Below the pieces are notes generated by a model. That model was not told the origin of the DNA. It worked only from the letters and a program-made list of their open reading frames with translations, and searched no databases. Shown here one piece after another: positions 15,901-22,941 of a stretch of 28,070 nt of DNA (the first letter of the stretch is position 1; each line of letters begins with the position of its first letter). Location of the stretch: the IMG/VR virus record IMGVR_UViG_3300020451_000062, positions 1 to 28,070 of that record; one strand, written 5' to 3'. Origin of the DNA: a virus. A program made the position numbers and the translations under genes.

Positions 15901-17645
15901 GATACAAGATATCCTTTAAGTGTTAACTCACCTTGAATAGGTTCAAACTTAATCTTATCTGAACCAGCGAGTCCTCCATTGTTATTATATTGTATTGAGT
16001 AGTCACTACCACCAGCAACAATACCACCAGAACCTGCTGCTCCTGTGTTTGGTGCAGTAGAAATATTTGTGATTCTACCACTTGGATCAACAGAGATAAC
16101 AGGAATGACTCCAGAACTACCATAAACTCCATTAGGAACTCCAGTTAAATTTGATAGTTGTGCTCCAGAACCAGTGTATGTTGTAGCATTAACAGTACCA
16201 GTAGCATTAAGACCAGTAAAAGTAGGTATTGCACTTGTAGCAAGGTCTTGAGCTACAGAGAACTCCAGTCTTGTTCCAGTTCTTGTTAGAGTAACACCAG
16301 TACCAGCAGATAAAACTACCTCTTCAGAATATCCAGTGCTATCTGTTAAACGAATACTTTTTCTGTTTGCTTCCTGTTGGTTCTCAACAGATAGATTATA
16401 TGATGTGTTGTCTGCATTGATAGTTAATCTTTTATTAACATTATCCAACGTGACTAAAGCACTACCAGTACCAATGAATCTAACAATATCATTAGAGTCT
16501 ACAGATGATGTAACACTGTTATCACCAATACTCCATCCATTATATGTTGGAGGTATAGCAGCCCAAGATGTATTTTGTCCATCAGTTGTTAGATACTTAC
16601 TAGCATTTGCTGCTTGTGCTGGTAGAAAAACATTCAGTGCTTCATTAGCAGTGGTTTTGCCTGTACCACCATATGCAATATCAATAGTTTGTGCTTCCCA
16701 TCTACCAGCAGATAGAACACCAACAGATTCTAAACTAGATGCTCTAATAACATTTCCAAGTCCTGTGCTAGTGATGACATCAGTACCATTAATTTTATAA
16801 GTTCTTCCACTAACAATATTAAAATGCTCAGAAGAAGTCCATGAGTCATCAGTATTACTCCACAGAATAGTATGAGGAGAATCACCTTTAAGTTTAATTC
16901 CACCACCATCTGCTACAGCATCTGTAGGAATTACAACATCATTTAAGTTAATAAATTTGTCTTGAGAAGATATAGTAACTGTATTACTTGTAGTAGTTGT
17001 ACCTTGTACAATTAAATTTCCACTAACAGTTACTTGCTGAAATGTAACAGGATCAGTTGGACCTACAGGTTGTCCAATTTTAATTTTATTATCACCAGTG
17101 ACTGTAACGCCACTCTCTCCAGTGTATGTTGTGTTGTCGTCGTTAACATTGATAGTAAATGTTCTACCAGACTGGGTGATTGTCGCTGCACCAGTTCCGA
17201 TTAGATTAACATCGCCATCAGTATAATTCTGTCCACCAGAACCTATTCTTGTAACAGTATTTGTATCAGTGAATGAAGAATCAATAGTAATTCTTCCACT
17301 GCTTCTTGTAAGAGAAACATTATTGCCTGCTACAAGAACAACATCGGTGTATCCAGTTCCAGATCCACCAGCAGACAATCTAATTACTTTATCTGTAGAA
17401 GGGTTAGCACCATCAATAGTGCTGAGTGTGTAAGTAGTATTATTATCTGTGAGGGGTACATTACTCCAACCCACTCCAGTAGTAGTCCTAGAAAGAACTT
17501 GTCCAGTCAATCCAGTGTCACCATTCAGAGAAATGATGCCTTCAATTAATAAAGATTTAGTAGTGGGAACTCGAAGACCTTCTACTGCTAGAGTAGGTCC
17601 ACTATTACTTTGATTGATGAGTTCATCTACTCTAATTTTAGACAT
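12942..17645 (-). CDS. Very large modular tail fibre (1567 aa)
   Basis: This is the longest gene in the window. The N-terminus MSKIRVDELINQ is shared with the 1039-aa fibre (MSRARVDQIVNQ) and is probably an anchor. The body is a mosaic of fibre modules: GYT.VVL.AG..V.LTR..G.I repeats near residues 90-180, three WGDH/WGNH units (two near 750-785, one near 1330), several DLTDVD....G...KYNGSSWE units, paired SGQVLTS..TWSTVSGGGG units, and DLW..SD...LKI linkers. Poly-glycine hinges occur in several places. Around residues 1385-1420 a DKILGRVTTGAGDIEELTPA motif precedes a ~110-residue C-terminal beta domain (RKIVVMCSMLFTI to MVLMEAG) that is likely the tip. No enzymatic domain is seen. A late promoter motif lies 27 bases upstream. 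Confidence 0.9.
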   Translation of the reverse strand: MSKIRVDELINQSNSGPTLAVEGLRVPTTKSLLIEGIISLNGDTGLTGQVLSRTTTGVGWSNVPLTDNNTTYTLSTIDGANPSTDKVIRLSAGGSGTGYTDVVLVAGNNVSLTRSSGRITIDSSFTDTNTVTRIGSGGQNYTDGDVNLIGTGAATITQSGRTFTINVNDDNTTYTGESGVTVTGDNKIKIGQPVGPTDPVTFQQVTVSGNLIVQGTTTTSNTVTISSQDKFINLNDVVIPTDAVADGGGIKLKGDSPHTILWSNTDDSWTSSEHFNIVSGRTYKINGTDVITSTGLGNVIRASSLESVGVLSAGRWEAQTIDIAYGGTGKTTANEALNVFLPAQAANASKYLTTDGQNTSWAAIPPTYNGWSIGDNSVTSSVDSNDIVRFIGTGSALVTLDNVNKRLTINADNTSYNLSVENQQEANRKSIRLTDSTGYSEEVVLSAGTGVTLTRTGTRLEFSVAQDLATSAIPTFTGLNATGTVNATTYTGSGAQLSNLTGVPNGVYGSSGVIPVISVDPSGRITNISTAPNTGAAGSGGIVAGGSDYSIQYNNNGGLAGSDKIKFEPIQGELTLKGYLVSDNIVSTGATITELQALDYIKFPSKTISERDYLNVLNGSVVYNNVNNRLEMYQDGEWIPIGGITQLGDLLDVQAGHPGDGQVLSFSSNGNRWVPTTVTTGGGMQQNSSMVVNNNTIPSGSGSLTFNSAQNLLTFTPPDITNFITTETDPIFSASPSAGITSANISNWNSAYNWGDHSIVGYLQATNTDKANWNQSYSWGNHASAGYLTAEVDTLDSVTGRGNTTINNISVGRLTAGGLLYPNTNGTSGQVLTSDGTGNITWSTVSGGGGSTVTDIDDLTDVTISTPTSGQVLYYNGSNWTNGVTSSYGDSDVSTHLNTSSATAGQILSWNGTDFVWVADQTGTSGATTLGALTDVDVTGASVGSIIKYNGSSWEIAADLTGGAGGANVTISDDPPSNPSSGDLWWESDKGRLKILYSSVWVDANPVGGGGGGGSGSYANADVDSHLNIGSATSNQILSWNGTDYAWIAQVDTDTTYTAGNGLNLVGTQFSFDATYSPTFAGLSLNGTALPFTDGTYDLGSTTKKWRFVYTDGLVAGGLTYPTSNGTSGQVLTSNGSGGVTWSTVSGGGGGGASVSVGDSAPGSPSNGDLWFKSDEAKLKIRYEDGTSNQWVDALPAGYSLSSATTDDVSEGSSNLYHTTDRARASISAGGDLAYNSSTGVMSVTLPTVPSTLNDLSDVDATTGAANGKILKYNGSSWEMADDLSAAGGIALTDLSVVQASAGTAALSYNNGTGVFTYTPPDLSNANTAYGWGDHDAVGYLTSSSSLNGANVNAMRDFTHEHIATGTFTQSGTTRVFADGAVTYAKIQNVSAADKILGRVTTGAGDIEELTPAQIRTMINVEDGSTAVAQSNGTNQGTSDSVSLNTGYTEIFSVDITPTTNTRKIVVMCSMLFTIANTGGNLYSAPLGQHKLTRTVSGVETELVVGTAISQRDNVSATKYQDGMSSISYWDQPAVDTLVTYKLYASRNSNTNSGSVSQGNMVLMEAG
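14203..14300 (-). repeat. Fibre module repeat, copy 1 (900 bases from copy 2)
   Basis: This stretch encodes the SGQVLTS..TWSTVSGGGG module. It shares a perfect 23-base run (14203-14225) with 15103-15125, and similarity continues for about 100 bases, always at an offset of exactly 900 bases. This indicates a duplicated 300-codon period or repeated module within the 1567-aa fibre gene. Confidence 0.7.
15103..15200 (-). repeat. Fibre module repeat, copy 2
   Basis: Second copy of the SGQVLTS..TWSTVSGGGG module in the 1567-aa fibre gene, aligned without gaps to 14203-14300 at a 900-base offset. It differs mainly at silent or conservative positions (NITWST here, GVTWST in the other copy). Confidence 0.7.
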
Positions 17646-17672
17646 TAGACACTACTTCCCCTGTAATAAAGG

Positions 17673-17680
17673 TATTTATC
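17673..17680 (-). promoter_or_regulatory. T4-like late promoter motif GATAAATA
   Basis: On the minus strand this reads GATAAATA, fitting the NATAAATA late pattern used by T4-like cyanophages. It lies in the 37-base gap before the 1567-aa fibre gene, 27 bases upstream of its ATG. A G-rich AGGGGAAG lies between the motif and the start and could serve as a distant ribosome binding site. Confidence 0.6.
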
Positions 17681-17682
17681 AG

Positions 17683-18267
17683 TTAGGGATAGTAATGATC
17701 GTGCAGTTTCTTTGTAGTTTCACAGTTGCGTTTAAATTTAGTGAAAATATCAGAAACCATATCATTTGCATTTGTTGGTGGTTCAGTCCATGAATCTATA
17801 TTCATGGGAGCATCATATTGTTGTGGAAGATCCCTAACCCATTGTCTCCACGCTTCCCAACCAGTATCATCTAAGTTACTCAATAGAATGTAGGGATCAG
17901 ATGATGCTAACATCTCATCTCTAGATTTCTTAGCCCTTACACTCCAAGTAATGTAATTGCGCATGTATTCTTCATCATCTTGTCTCTGTTCTGCTTCAAT
18001 TGCCGCATCCATAGCGACTTTTGCCTCGTTATAAAGTCTTTCCGCTAAGGCACTGAAAGTATTTATCTCATCTTGATCGAGAGATCTATGTTCTCCAGTG
18101 CTTAGTTCTATATCAGAAATAGCAGGAGCAACTTCATCGTCATAACGAAGACACCAATACTTCTCGTCAATTTCTGCTAGGAGGTTTTTATCTGTATAAT
18201 ATAGATCAGAATTAAATGCAACCTGTCCATCATAGTCGGTCTTACCTCTCATAAGATAAAATTTCAT
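17683..18267 (-). CDS. Hypothetical protein in the fibre cassette, tail-assembly-like C-terminal motif
   Basis: A 194-aa soluble protein. The N-terminal part (MKFYLMRGKTDYDG) begins a compact domain. The middle (about residues 80-120) is a charged, probably coiled helix (EAKVAMDAAIEAEQRQDDEE). Around residues 135-150 there is a Trp-rich motif, GWEAWRQWVRDLPQQYDAP, resembling the WR..LRDLP motif of small phage tail-fibre assembly and chaperone proteins. It overlaps the 109-aa gene as ATGA and precedes the late promoter of the 1567-aa fibre. The position and the motif suggest a fibre assembly or minor virion protein; I cannot assign a family. Confidence 0.78.
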   Translation of the reverse strand: MKFYLMRGKTDYDGQVAFNSDLYYTDKNLLAEIDEKYWCLRYDDEVAPAISDIELSTGEHRSLDQDEINTFSALAERLYNEAKVAMDAAIEAEQRQDDEEYMRNYITWSVRAKKSRDEMLASSDPYILLSNLDDTGWEAWRQWVRDLPQQYDAPMNIDSWTEPPTNANDMVSDIFTKFKRNCETTKKLHDHYYP

Positions 18268-18593
18268 TTGCTTTCTTCTATAATGCCTTTATTATTTAGA
18301 GCAGCAGAGACAATAGCAGGTACAATCTTCTGTGCTTCTAATAAATTTGCTTGTAGTTGTTGATTCTGTTCAGTAGAAACATTTCTAAAATTTTCTACAG
18401 CAGCTGCAGTAGATCTAGATTGTTGTGATGCTTCAACAATTAACATAGGTAGGAATGCTATTGTACAATCCCACTCATCAATTTCCTGTCCAGTCTGAGG
18501 ATTGTTACCTCTGACTTGAATCCACCATTTACATTCAAATTTTTTACATGGTCCATTTACCAACGGACAAAAATCACCAGTTTCTAATTTCAT
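18264..18593 (-). CDS. Four-cysteine small protein of the fibre cassette, possible metal or Fe-S binder
   Basis: A 109-aa protein. The N-terminal part holds four cysteines, C9, C16, C21 and C43 (motifs GDFCPLVNGPCKKFECKWW and DEWDCTIAFLP), all within 35 residues. This spacing suggests a metal or Fe-S site rather than disulphides in a cytoplasmically made protein. The remainder is a helix-forming Ala/Gln-rich segment (SRSTAAAVENF to AQKIVPAIVSAAL). Its ATG overlaps the TAA of the upstream 1039-aa fibre (TAATG) and its TGA overlaps the start of the next gene (ATGA), so the three genes are translationally linked. I recall similar small proteins beside tail fibre genes in other marine phages, but the function is unknown. 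Confidence 0.8.
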   Translation of the reverse strand: MKLETGDFCPLVNGPCKKFECKWWIQVRGNNPQTGQEIDEWDCTIAFLPMLIVEASQQSRSTAAAVENFRNVSTEQNQQLQANLLEAQKIVPAIVSAALNNKGIIEESK

Positions 18594-21500
18594 TAGTCTC
18601 CATTATTAAGATCACATTGTCCAGGTGCAGAGGTTACTCTTTCGCATATTATAACATCAACATACTTTACATCTAAGTCTATGCTACCAGCAGAAAATGC
18701 AGGGGATCCTGTAATATTTAGCTGAGTTGCACCACTCGTACTAACACCACCAGTGACTTCTGGATTACCAGTAATCGCCATGTTTCCTTTACCAGCACTG
18801 ATATCTCCACTATAACCACCAGCTAAGTTTCCTTTATCTGGAGTACCATTTACATAATGTGTGTGACCTGCGTTACCACCAGTGTTACCTGAAGGAATAA
18901 AACTATGACTTCGAGAACATGTACCGTCATCCCAGTCTGCTCTACCATTAAAATTAGCTCTTTGATATTGATGTGCATGACTCGCCAACTCACTTATAGT
19001 CAATCCATGGTGTCCTGTAAATAAATTTCCTACTCCTGGGGCACCATTAATATTAATTTGGAAATCAGATCCAAGGGTTGCAGTCGGACTACCATTCAAA
19101 GCAAGGTTTCCTTTATTAACAGCAAATCCAGATCCAAAGACTGCATTAACTCCACCAGCAACATCTAAGTTTCCATTACCAATGGTAGCACCGTCCGCTT
19201 TACCTACAGCAAATACATTAGTAAATGATTTATTACCACCAGTTCCAGATCCAGTTCCAGTAACAACTCTTAATGCTGATTGGTTAAGTATGGTACTAGT
19301 AACCTGTGTATATCCACAGGGAGCAGAAGCATTGTAGAAAAGTAACTTTGCTCCATTAGGAACATCAATTCTTTGTGGATTTAAAGTAATAACTTTGTTA
19401 GAACCACTCGTTCTATTAAAAGTAAATGTAGTACCAACTAAACTAACATCATCAAAATATCTACCATCTAAACTTTCAGTAGGAGTATTAGTACCATCAT
19501 TCCTCGCAGCATATAGTTGACCGTTAGCTGGGTTGAAATTCATTGTTGAAACAGCAACGTCTATTGCTGAATCTAGTTTAAATCTACCATCTAAATCTAC
19601 AGTAACAGCAGCAGGTGGATTTGGACTACCAGATGGAGCGTTTACACCTTGTGTTAGTGTTAGAACACCAGTTGTAACATCAAAAGTAGCACCAGTAACT
19701 TTAGTATCTTCTGTAATGTACCTAGCATCTAGGTCAAAACTATAAGCATCACCGTTGCTAACAGTCATGTTCATAGTTCCATTACTAAATGTAAAAGAAC
19801 TTACAGCAGTATCAACAGTAGTGATAGGAGCATACAGTGTATCAAGATAATCATATAAAGGTTCAGTCTCAATAGAAAGATTTGTATCCGCGGCTCCATC
19901 GTCTCTAACAAGATTTAAAAGTAATCTATTTGTATGATATCCACCTGGATTATTACCTGCTACTGCAAAAGTTCCTGACTTAACATACCAGTTAGGACCA
20001 GTGTCTGTGGTATATCTACCATCAAGATTGACGACGAGAGCAGCACTACCATCATTAGCACCTAGAGTTAAATTACCATTTCCAGTGTTCCATGAGGCTG
20101 ATGTAATCTTTGCATCAGTAGCACCAGCAATAGTAACATACCTATTGTCCAAGTATGTTTGAAGATCTGTTATAGGTAGAACAATATCTGATAGTGCATC
20201 TGATCTATCAAGAGTTAAAGAACCATTAATTTGACTCCAAGTTGCACCATTTACATAAGAGTTTGTATCGGATGCACTGATAGCAATGACCTGTCCTGCC
20301 TGAACCATGTTGATAGATCCAGATGCTTGGAAAGAAATACTTCCAGAAGCATATGAACCACCTGTAGTATTAGGTCCAGTAACTTGTAATTGAGTAACAG
20401 TATCAGTGTTGGTATCAGTAGCAGCAACAGTAATATTTCCGTTAGCACTGTCTCTCTGGACTGTGACGTTATTACCACCAATTATATTAACCTGATCAGT
20501 AGCACTGCCTTGTCCTGTGCCACCTGGAATTAATTGGAGACCAACACCACCTGTAATTTGAGCAGCAGTTAAATCATATGTTGTATCAGCGTCTGAAACT
20601 GCTGTAGAACTAACAGCATATTCCATGTTACCAGTCACATCATTATATGAGACTGTGATACCAGTATTAGCGTTGTTGTCTACCATTCCACCAACGATAT
20701 CTTCCACCTGTTCTGAGGTTAGTACAGTATCGTTTGCGTTTGTAGATCCTATGGTAATAATATTACCAGATCTGTTTAAAGTAATATCATCACTGGTTGT
20801 GAAAACAACTTCTGAATAGTTACCACCGTTATCAGTGATTCTAGTCTTAACATTGTTAGAAGTTGCACCATCCAGTGCAGTCATCTGATATGTGACTGGT
20901 GTGAATCCACTAGTAGATGGTAAATTATCCCAGTAAATACTACTTCCATCTGTAGTCAGGAACTTAGCAGATGCTGAAGCAACGCTAGGTGCTAGTGCTA
21001 GGAATGCAGCAGACGCAGTGGTTGATCCTGTACCACCTTTATTAACTGCGATTGTATTACCATCCCATGTACCAGTTACGTTACCACTACATGCAATAGA
21101 TCCTGCTGAGAGTGCATTGGTAACAGTAAGGGCATCAAACGTAGGAGAGTCTGATGTGTTTAATGCTTGAGGAAGACTGAATTCTGTTCCTACTAAATTG
21201 ATACCAGTTCCAGCAGTATAAGTTGTATCAACAGAACTGATACTAAAAGTGTTTGAGTTTTGTGAGATTGTGGTACTACCTGCACCCGCAAGAATCAACG
21301 TACCAGATACAGGACTACCACCTGATTCTAGAGTGGTAACTGTGTTGGTATTAACATACGTAGAGGCAACCGTAATCTGATTACCTGCTCTAGTTAAAGT
21401 TACGTTTGAACCACCAACAAATTCTACTTGAGTCGAAGAAAACTGACCTGAGGGGTCACTAATTTGGACTCCAAAATTACTACCAGAATCTACAGCAGAG

Positions 21501-21712
21501 ACCTCAAAACTAGGGAGTGTTCCCCACACCAGTTCTCCGTTGCTTCCTGTTTTAGGTATTTGGTTTGCTACTGTGGATGAAGAACCTCCATGGAGTGTTA
21601 CAGGTCCACCAATTTTTAATGGTTGATCAGCACTGACTTCAAGACCGTAAGGAAATTCTACTAAACCTGTACCTGCTTGATTGACTATTTGATCGACGCG
21701 AGCTCGAGACAT
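18593..21712 (-). CDS. Long tail fibre with LDGRY repeats and HxH-type C-terminal tip (1039 aa)
   Basis: The N-terminus MSRARVDQIVNQAG matches that of the 1567-aa fibre. The body has GGSNVTLTRAGNQITV-type units in the first half and about six imperfect shaft repeats between roughly residues 510 and 780, marked by LDGRY, LDARY or LDNRY. From residue ~787 (AKLLFYNASAPCGYTQV) a collar-related C-terminal module begins, with LRVVTGTGSGTGG. It contains HAH (residues 912-914) and HTH (950-952), the motif type that binds iron in the needle of the T4 long tail fibre tip, and alternating GNL/GNM and NGSP/TGNP units. It ends in LDVKYVDVIICERV plus a short Cys-containing tail. This is the first gene after the terminator and late promoter, so it probably leads the late fibre transcript. 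Confidence 0.9.
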   Translation of the reverse strand: MSRARVDQIVNQAGTGLVEFPYGLEVSADQPLKIGGPVTLHGGSSSTVANQIPKTGSNGELVWGTLPSFEVSAVDSGSNFGVQISDPSGQFSSTQVEFVGGSNVTLTRAGNQITVASTYVNTNTVTTLESGGSPVSGTLILAGAGSTTISQNSNTFSISSVDTTYTAGTGINLVGTEFSLPQALNTSDSPTFDALTVTNALSAGSIACSGNVTGTWDGNTIAVNKGGTGSTTASAAFLALAPSVASASAKFLTTDGSSIYWDNLPSTSGFTPVTYQMTALDGATSNNVKTRITDNGGNYSEVVFTTSDDITLNRSGNIITIGSTNANDTVLTSEQVEDIVGGMVDNNANTGITVSYNDVTGNMEYAVSSTAVSDADTTYDLTAAQITGGVGLQLIPGGTGQGSATDQVNIIGGNNVTVQRDSANGNITVAATDTNTDTVTQLQVTGPNTTGGSYASGSISFQASGSINMVQAGQVIAISASDTNSYVNGATWSQINGSLTLDRSDALSDIVLPITDLQTYLDNRYVTIAGATDAKITSASWNTGNGNLTLGANDGSAALVVNLDGRYTTDTGPNWYVKSGTFAVAGNNPGGYHTNRLLLNLVRDDGAADTNLSIETEPLYDYLDTLYAPITTVDTAVSSFTFSNGTMNMTVSNGDAYSFDLDARYITEDTKVTGATFDVTTGVLTLTQGVNAPSGSPNPPAAVTVDLDGRFKLDSAIDVAVSTMNFNPANGQLYAARNDGTNTPTESLDGRYFDDVSLVGTTFTFNRTSGSNKVITLNPQRIDVPNGAKLLFYNASAPCGYTQVTSTILNQSALRVVTGTGSGTGGNKSFTNVFAVGKADGATIGNGNLDVAGGVNAVFGSGFAVNKGNLALNGSPTATLGSDFQININGAPGVGNLFTGHHGLTISELASHAHQYQRANFNGRADWDDGTCSRSHSFIPSGNTGGNAGHTHYVNGTPDKGNLAGGYSGDISAGKGNMAITGNPEVTGGVSTSGATQLNITGSPAFSAGSIDLDVKYVDVIICERVTSAPGQCDLNNGD

Positions 21713-21739
21713 CCTATTATTTACCTAGTGCTTCCAAGA

Positions 21740-21747
21740 TATTTATA
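21740..21747 (-). promoter_or_regulatory. T4-like late promoter motif TATAAATA
   Basis: On the minus strand this reads TATAAATA, an exact match to the T4 late consensus. It lies 28 bases upstream of the 1039-aa fibre ATG and just after the intrinsic terminator of the preceding operon, exactly where a new late transcription unit should begin. Confidence 0.8.
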
Positions 21748-21756
21748 TAAGACAAT

Positions 21757-21779
21757 AAAAAAAGGGGTCCGAAGACCCC
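21757..21779 (-). terminator. Rho-independent terminator
   Basis: On the minus strand: GGGGTC, loop TTCG, GACCCC, followed directly by seven T. It is a perfect six-base-pair GC-rich stem with the very stable UUCG tetraloop. It ends transcription coming from the nrd/talC module about 33 bases after the stop codon of the 112-aa gene. The plus strand has no T-run, so it works in one direction only. Confidence 0.93.
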
Positions 21780-21811
21780 ATTAATATCTGAGCAGACCCA
21801 CCAGGGCGAGT

Positions 21812-22150
21812 TTAGGAGTCTTCCCGAGACTCATCAGCATTAGGGAATTGAATAACATTATCAAGTGAATCCATATCTCCACCAGGACGATACCCAGGGA
21901 TGTAGTCAACTCCATCTGTAACTATGTAGTCAGATGTATTGAATGTAATAGGATTATTGTTTAGTTCATCAAGATTTAGATTGATGTTACCAAGATCTAT
22001 TTCAAATACCTTAGATTTAATACCACTTACCATGGTAAGTGCTTTGAAAAGATCCTCAAGGTGATCATCTTTCTTATCATTAAGACAGTGAATAATTGCT
22101 TGTCTGATTGATTCCTCAGCAGAATCAAGATGTTCTTTTACGGACGACAT
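21812..22150 (-). CDS. Hypothetical acidic protein (112 aa)
   Basis: Last gene of the operon before the terminator. The first ~40 residues are charged and helical (KEHLDSAEESIRQAIIHC). The second half is acidic and Asn-rich (LGNINLNLDELNNNPITF), then has a Pro/Gly loop (DYIPGYRPGGD) and a low-complexity acidic end. There is no membrane segment, catalytic motif or DNA-binding motif that I recognise. It lies 5 bases after the 79-aa gene, so it is probably co-translated. Function unknown. Confidence 0.72.
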   Translation of the reverse strand: MSSVKEHLDSAEESIRQAIIHCLNDKKDDHLEDLFKALTMVSGIKSKVFEIDLGNINLNLDELNNNPITFNTSDYIVTDGVDYIPGYRPGGDMDSLDNVIQFPNADESREDS

Positions 22151-22155
22151 AATAG

Positions 22156-22395
22156 TTAAGAAGCGTTGTGTGCATAGGCGGCGACCTCTGGATCAGGGTC
22201 TAACCATTTTGTATATTCAAAATCTTCCATAGCAGTATCTAGTTGTATGGAATTATCTAGTAGGTACATATCGTTGTACCTTTCAGTCCAATCATTAAAT
22301 TTTTGTATACGGTAATCTGGTTTACCGTTAGTTTTTAGGTAACCTACCTGTACGTATCGGTAGGGGTAGCGTTCAAGTAAGACAGTTGGTTTCAT
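22156..22395 (-). CDS. Hypothetical small protein (79 aa)
   Basis: A short soluble protein, Tyr-rich (RYPYRYVQVGYLKTNGKPDY near the N-terminus) and acidic toward the end (YTKWLDPDPEVAAYAH). No family is recognised. It lies 11 bases after the small membrane protein gene and 5 bases before the 112-aa gene. No clear Shine-Dalgarno sequence is seen. Its place within a tightly packed operon and its lack of a better overlapping frame support it as a real gene. Confidence 0.68.
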   Translation of the reverse strand: MKPTVLLERYPYRYVQVGYLKTNGKPDYRIQKFNDWTERYNDMYLLDNSIQLDTAMEDFEYTKWLDPDPEVAAYAHNAS

Positions 22396-22406
22396 GATGT
22401 GCGTGA

Positions 22407-22751
22407 TTACTCGCTCATTGTAGCACGTTCTTTCTCATCCTGCAACACCTGTTTTCTACTCCAGAATGCTGCTCCAATCAGAACAACATAAAGTAAAGTA
22501 TCATTGATCATAACAAGAAAGAAAAGAAAACTACCACCAAAGCGTATCCAGTCTGGAATTCTACTAGTTATTTTCTGTATGAAAGGAGATATATTTCTTT
22601 CAAATTTATAGTAAAGAATTGCAGCAACTGTTACGGTGATCTCACTCATTGGAACAACAAAGTATAGAGATAAGAACACAAAGATAGACCAGTAATGTCT
22701 TGATGGTATCTTTCTAAGAAGTCGTACGTATTTTTTACGTAGCGTCGTCAT
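22407..22751 (-). CDS. Small multi-pass membrane protein
   Basis: A 114-aa protein with a basic N-terminus (MTTLRKKYVRLLRK), then hydrophobic segments at about residues 20-34, 38-49 and 70-95 (the last may be two short segments), and a charged C-terminal tail. It fits a two- to three-pass inner membrane protein of unknown role. It overlaps the 3' end of the Phd/YefM-like gene by 17 bases. No toxin-family motif is seen, though the arrangement after an antitoxin-like gene makes the pair worth noting. Confidence 0.72.
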   Translation of the reverse strand: MTTLRKKYVRLLRKIPSRHYWSIFVFLSLYFVVPMSEITVTVAAILYYKFERNISPFIQKITSRIPDWIRFGGSFLFFLVMINDTLLYVVLIGAAFWSRKQVLQDEKERATMSE

Positions 22752-22941
22752 GATCTCTTAAGTAATCATATTCATCTAGATCCATACTCACACAAGATTT
22801 AGCATCTTCAAAATCTGATGCAGGAACCATCATAAATTTTCTACCATCTTTTTTAACAACCAAAAAAGATTCACCCTTCTCACATTTTTCAACGTAAGTA
22901 GCATGATTGCTGTGTAGTTCTTCTTCTGTTATTTCAACCAT
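22735..22941 (-). CDS. Phd/YefM-like antitoxin-type protein (orphan)
   Basis: A 68-aa protein. Residues ~1-45 follow the N-terminal pattern of Phd/YefM antitoxins: a short strand and helix start (MVEITEEELHSNHATYVEKC), then a gap, then the hallmark strand-turn-strand (GESFLVVKKDGRKFMMVPASDFED), where xVxKKDGRxxxMV matches the usual I-T-x-x-G-x-x-x-A-V core. The ~20-residue acidic tail (DLDEYDYLRDHDDAT) is where such proteins normally contact a toxin. No Doc, RelE or YoeB toxin gene is adjacent. It overlaps talC by 8 bases and the membrane-protein gene by 17. Alternatives are an autoregulatory DNA-binding protein or a decoy antitoxin against host toxins. The family call is by eye. Confidence 0.62.
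   Translation of the reverse strand: MVEITEEELHSNHATYVEKCEKGESFLVVKKDGRKFMMVPASDFEDAKSCVSMDLDEYDYLRDHDDAT

Noticed and set aside
8900-16800. Several long plus-strand open frames opposite the fibre genes
   Set aside because: They are antisense to repeat-rich fibre genes, encode Val/Pro/Ile-rich low-complexity strings and lack ribosome binding sites.
18060-18067. GATAAATA late-promoter-like motif on the minus strand
   Set aside because: It lies deep inside the 194-aa gene with no gene start downstream at a sensible distance; likely chance in AT-rich DNA.
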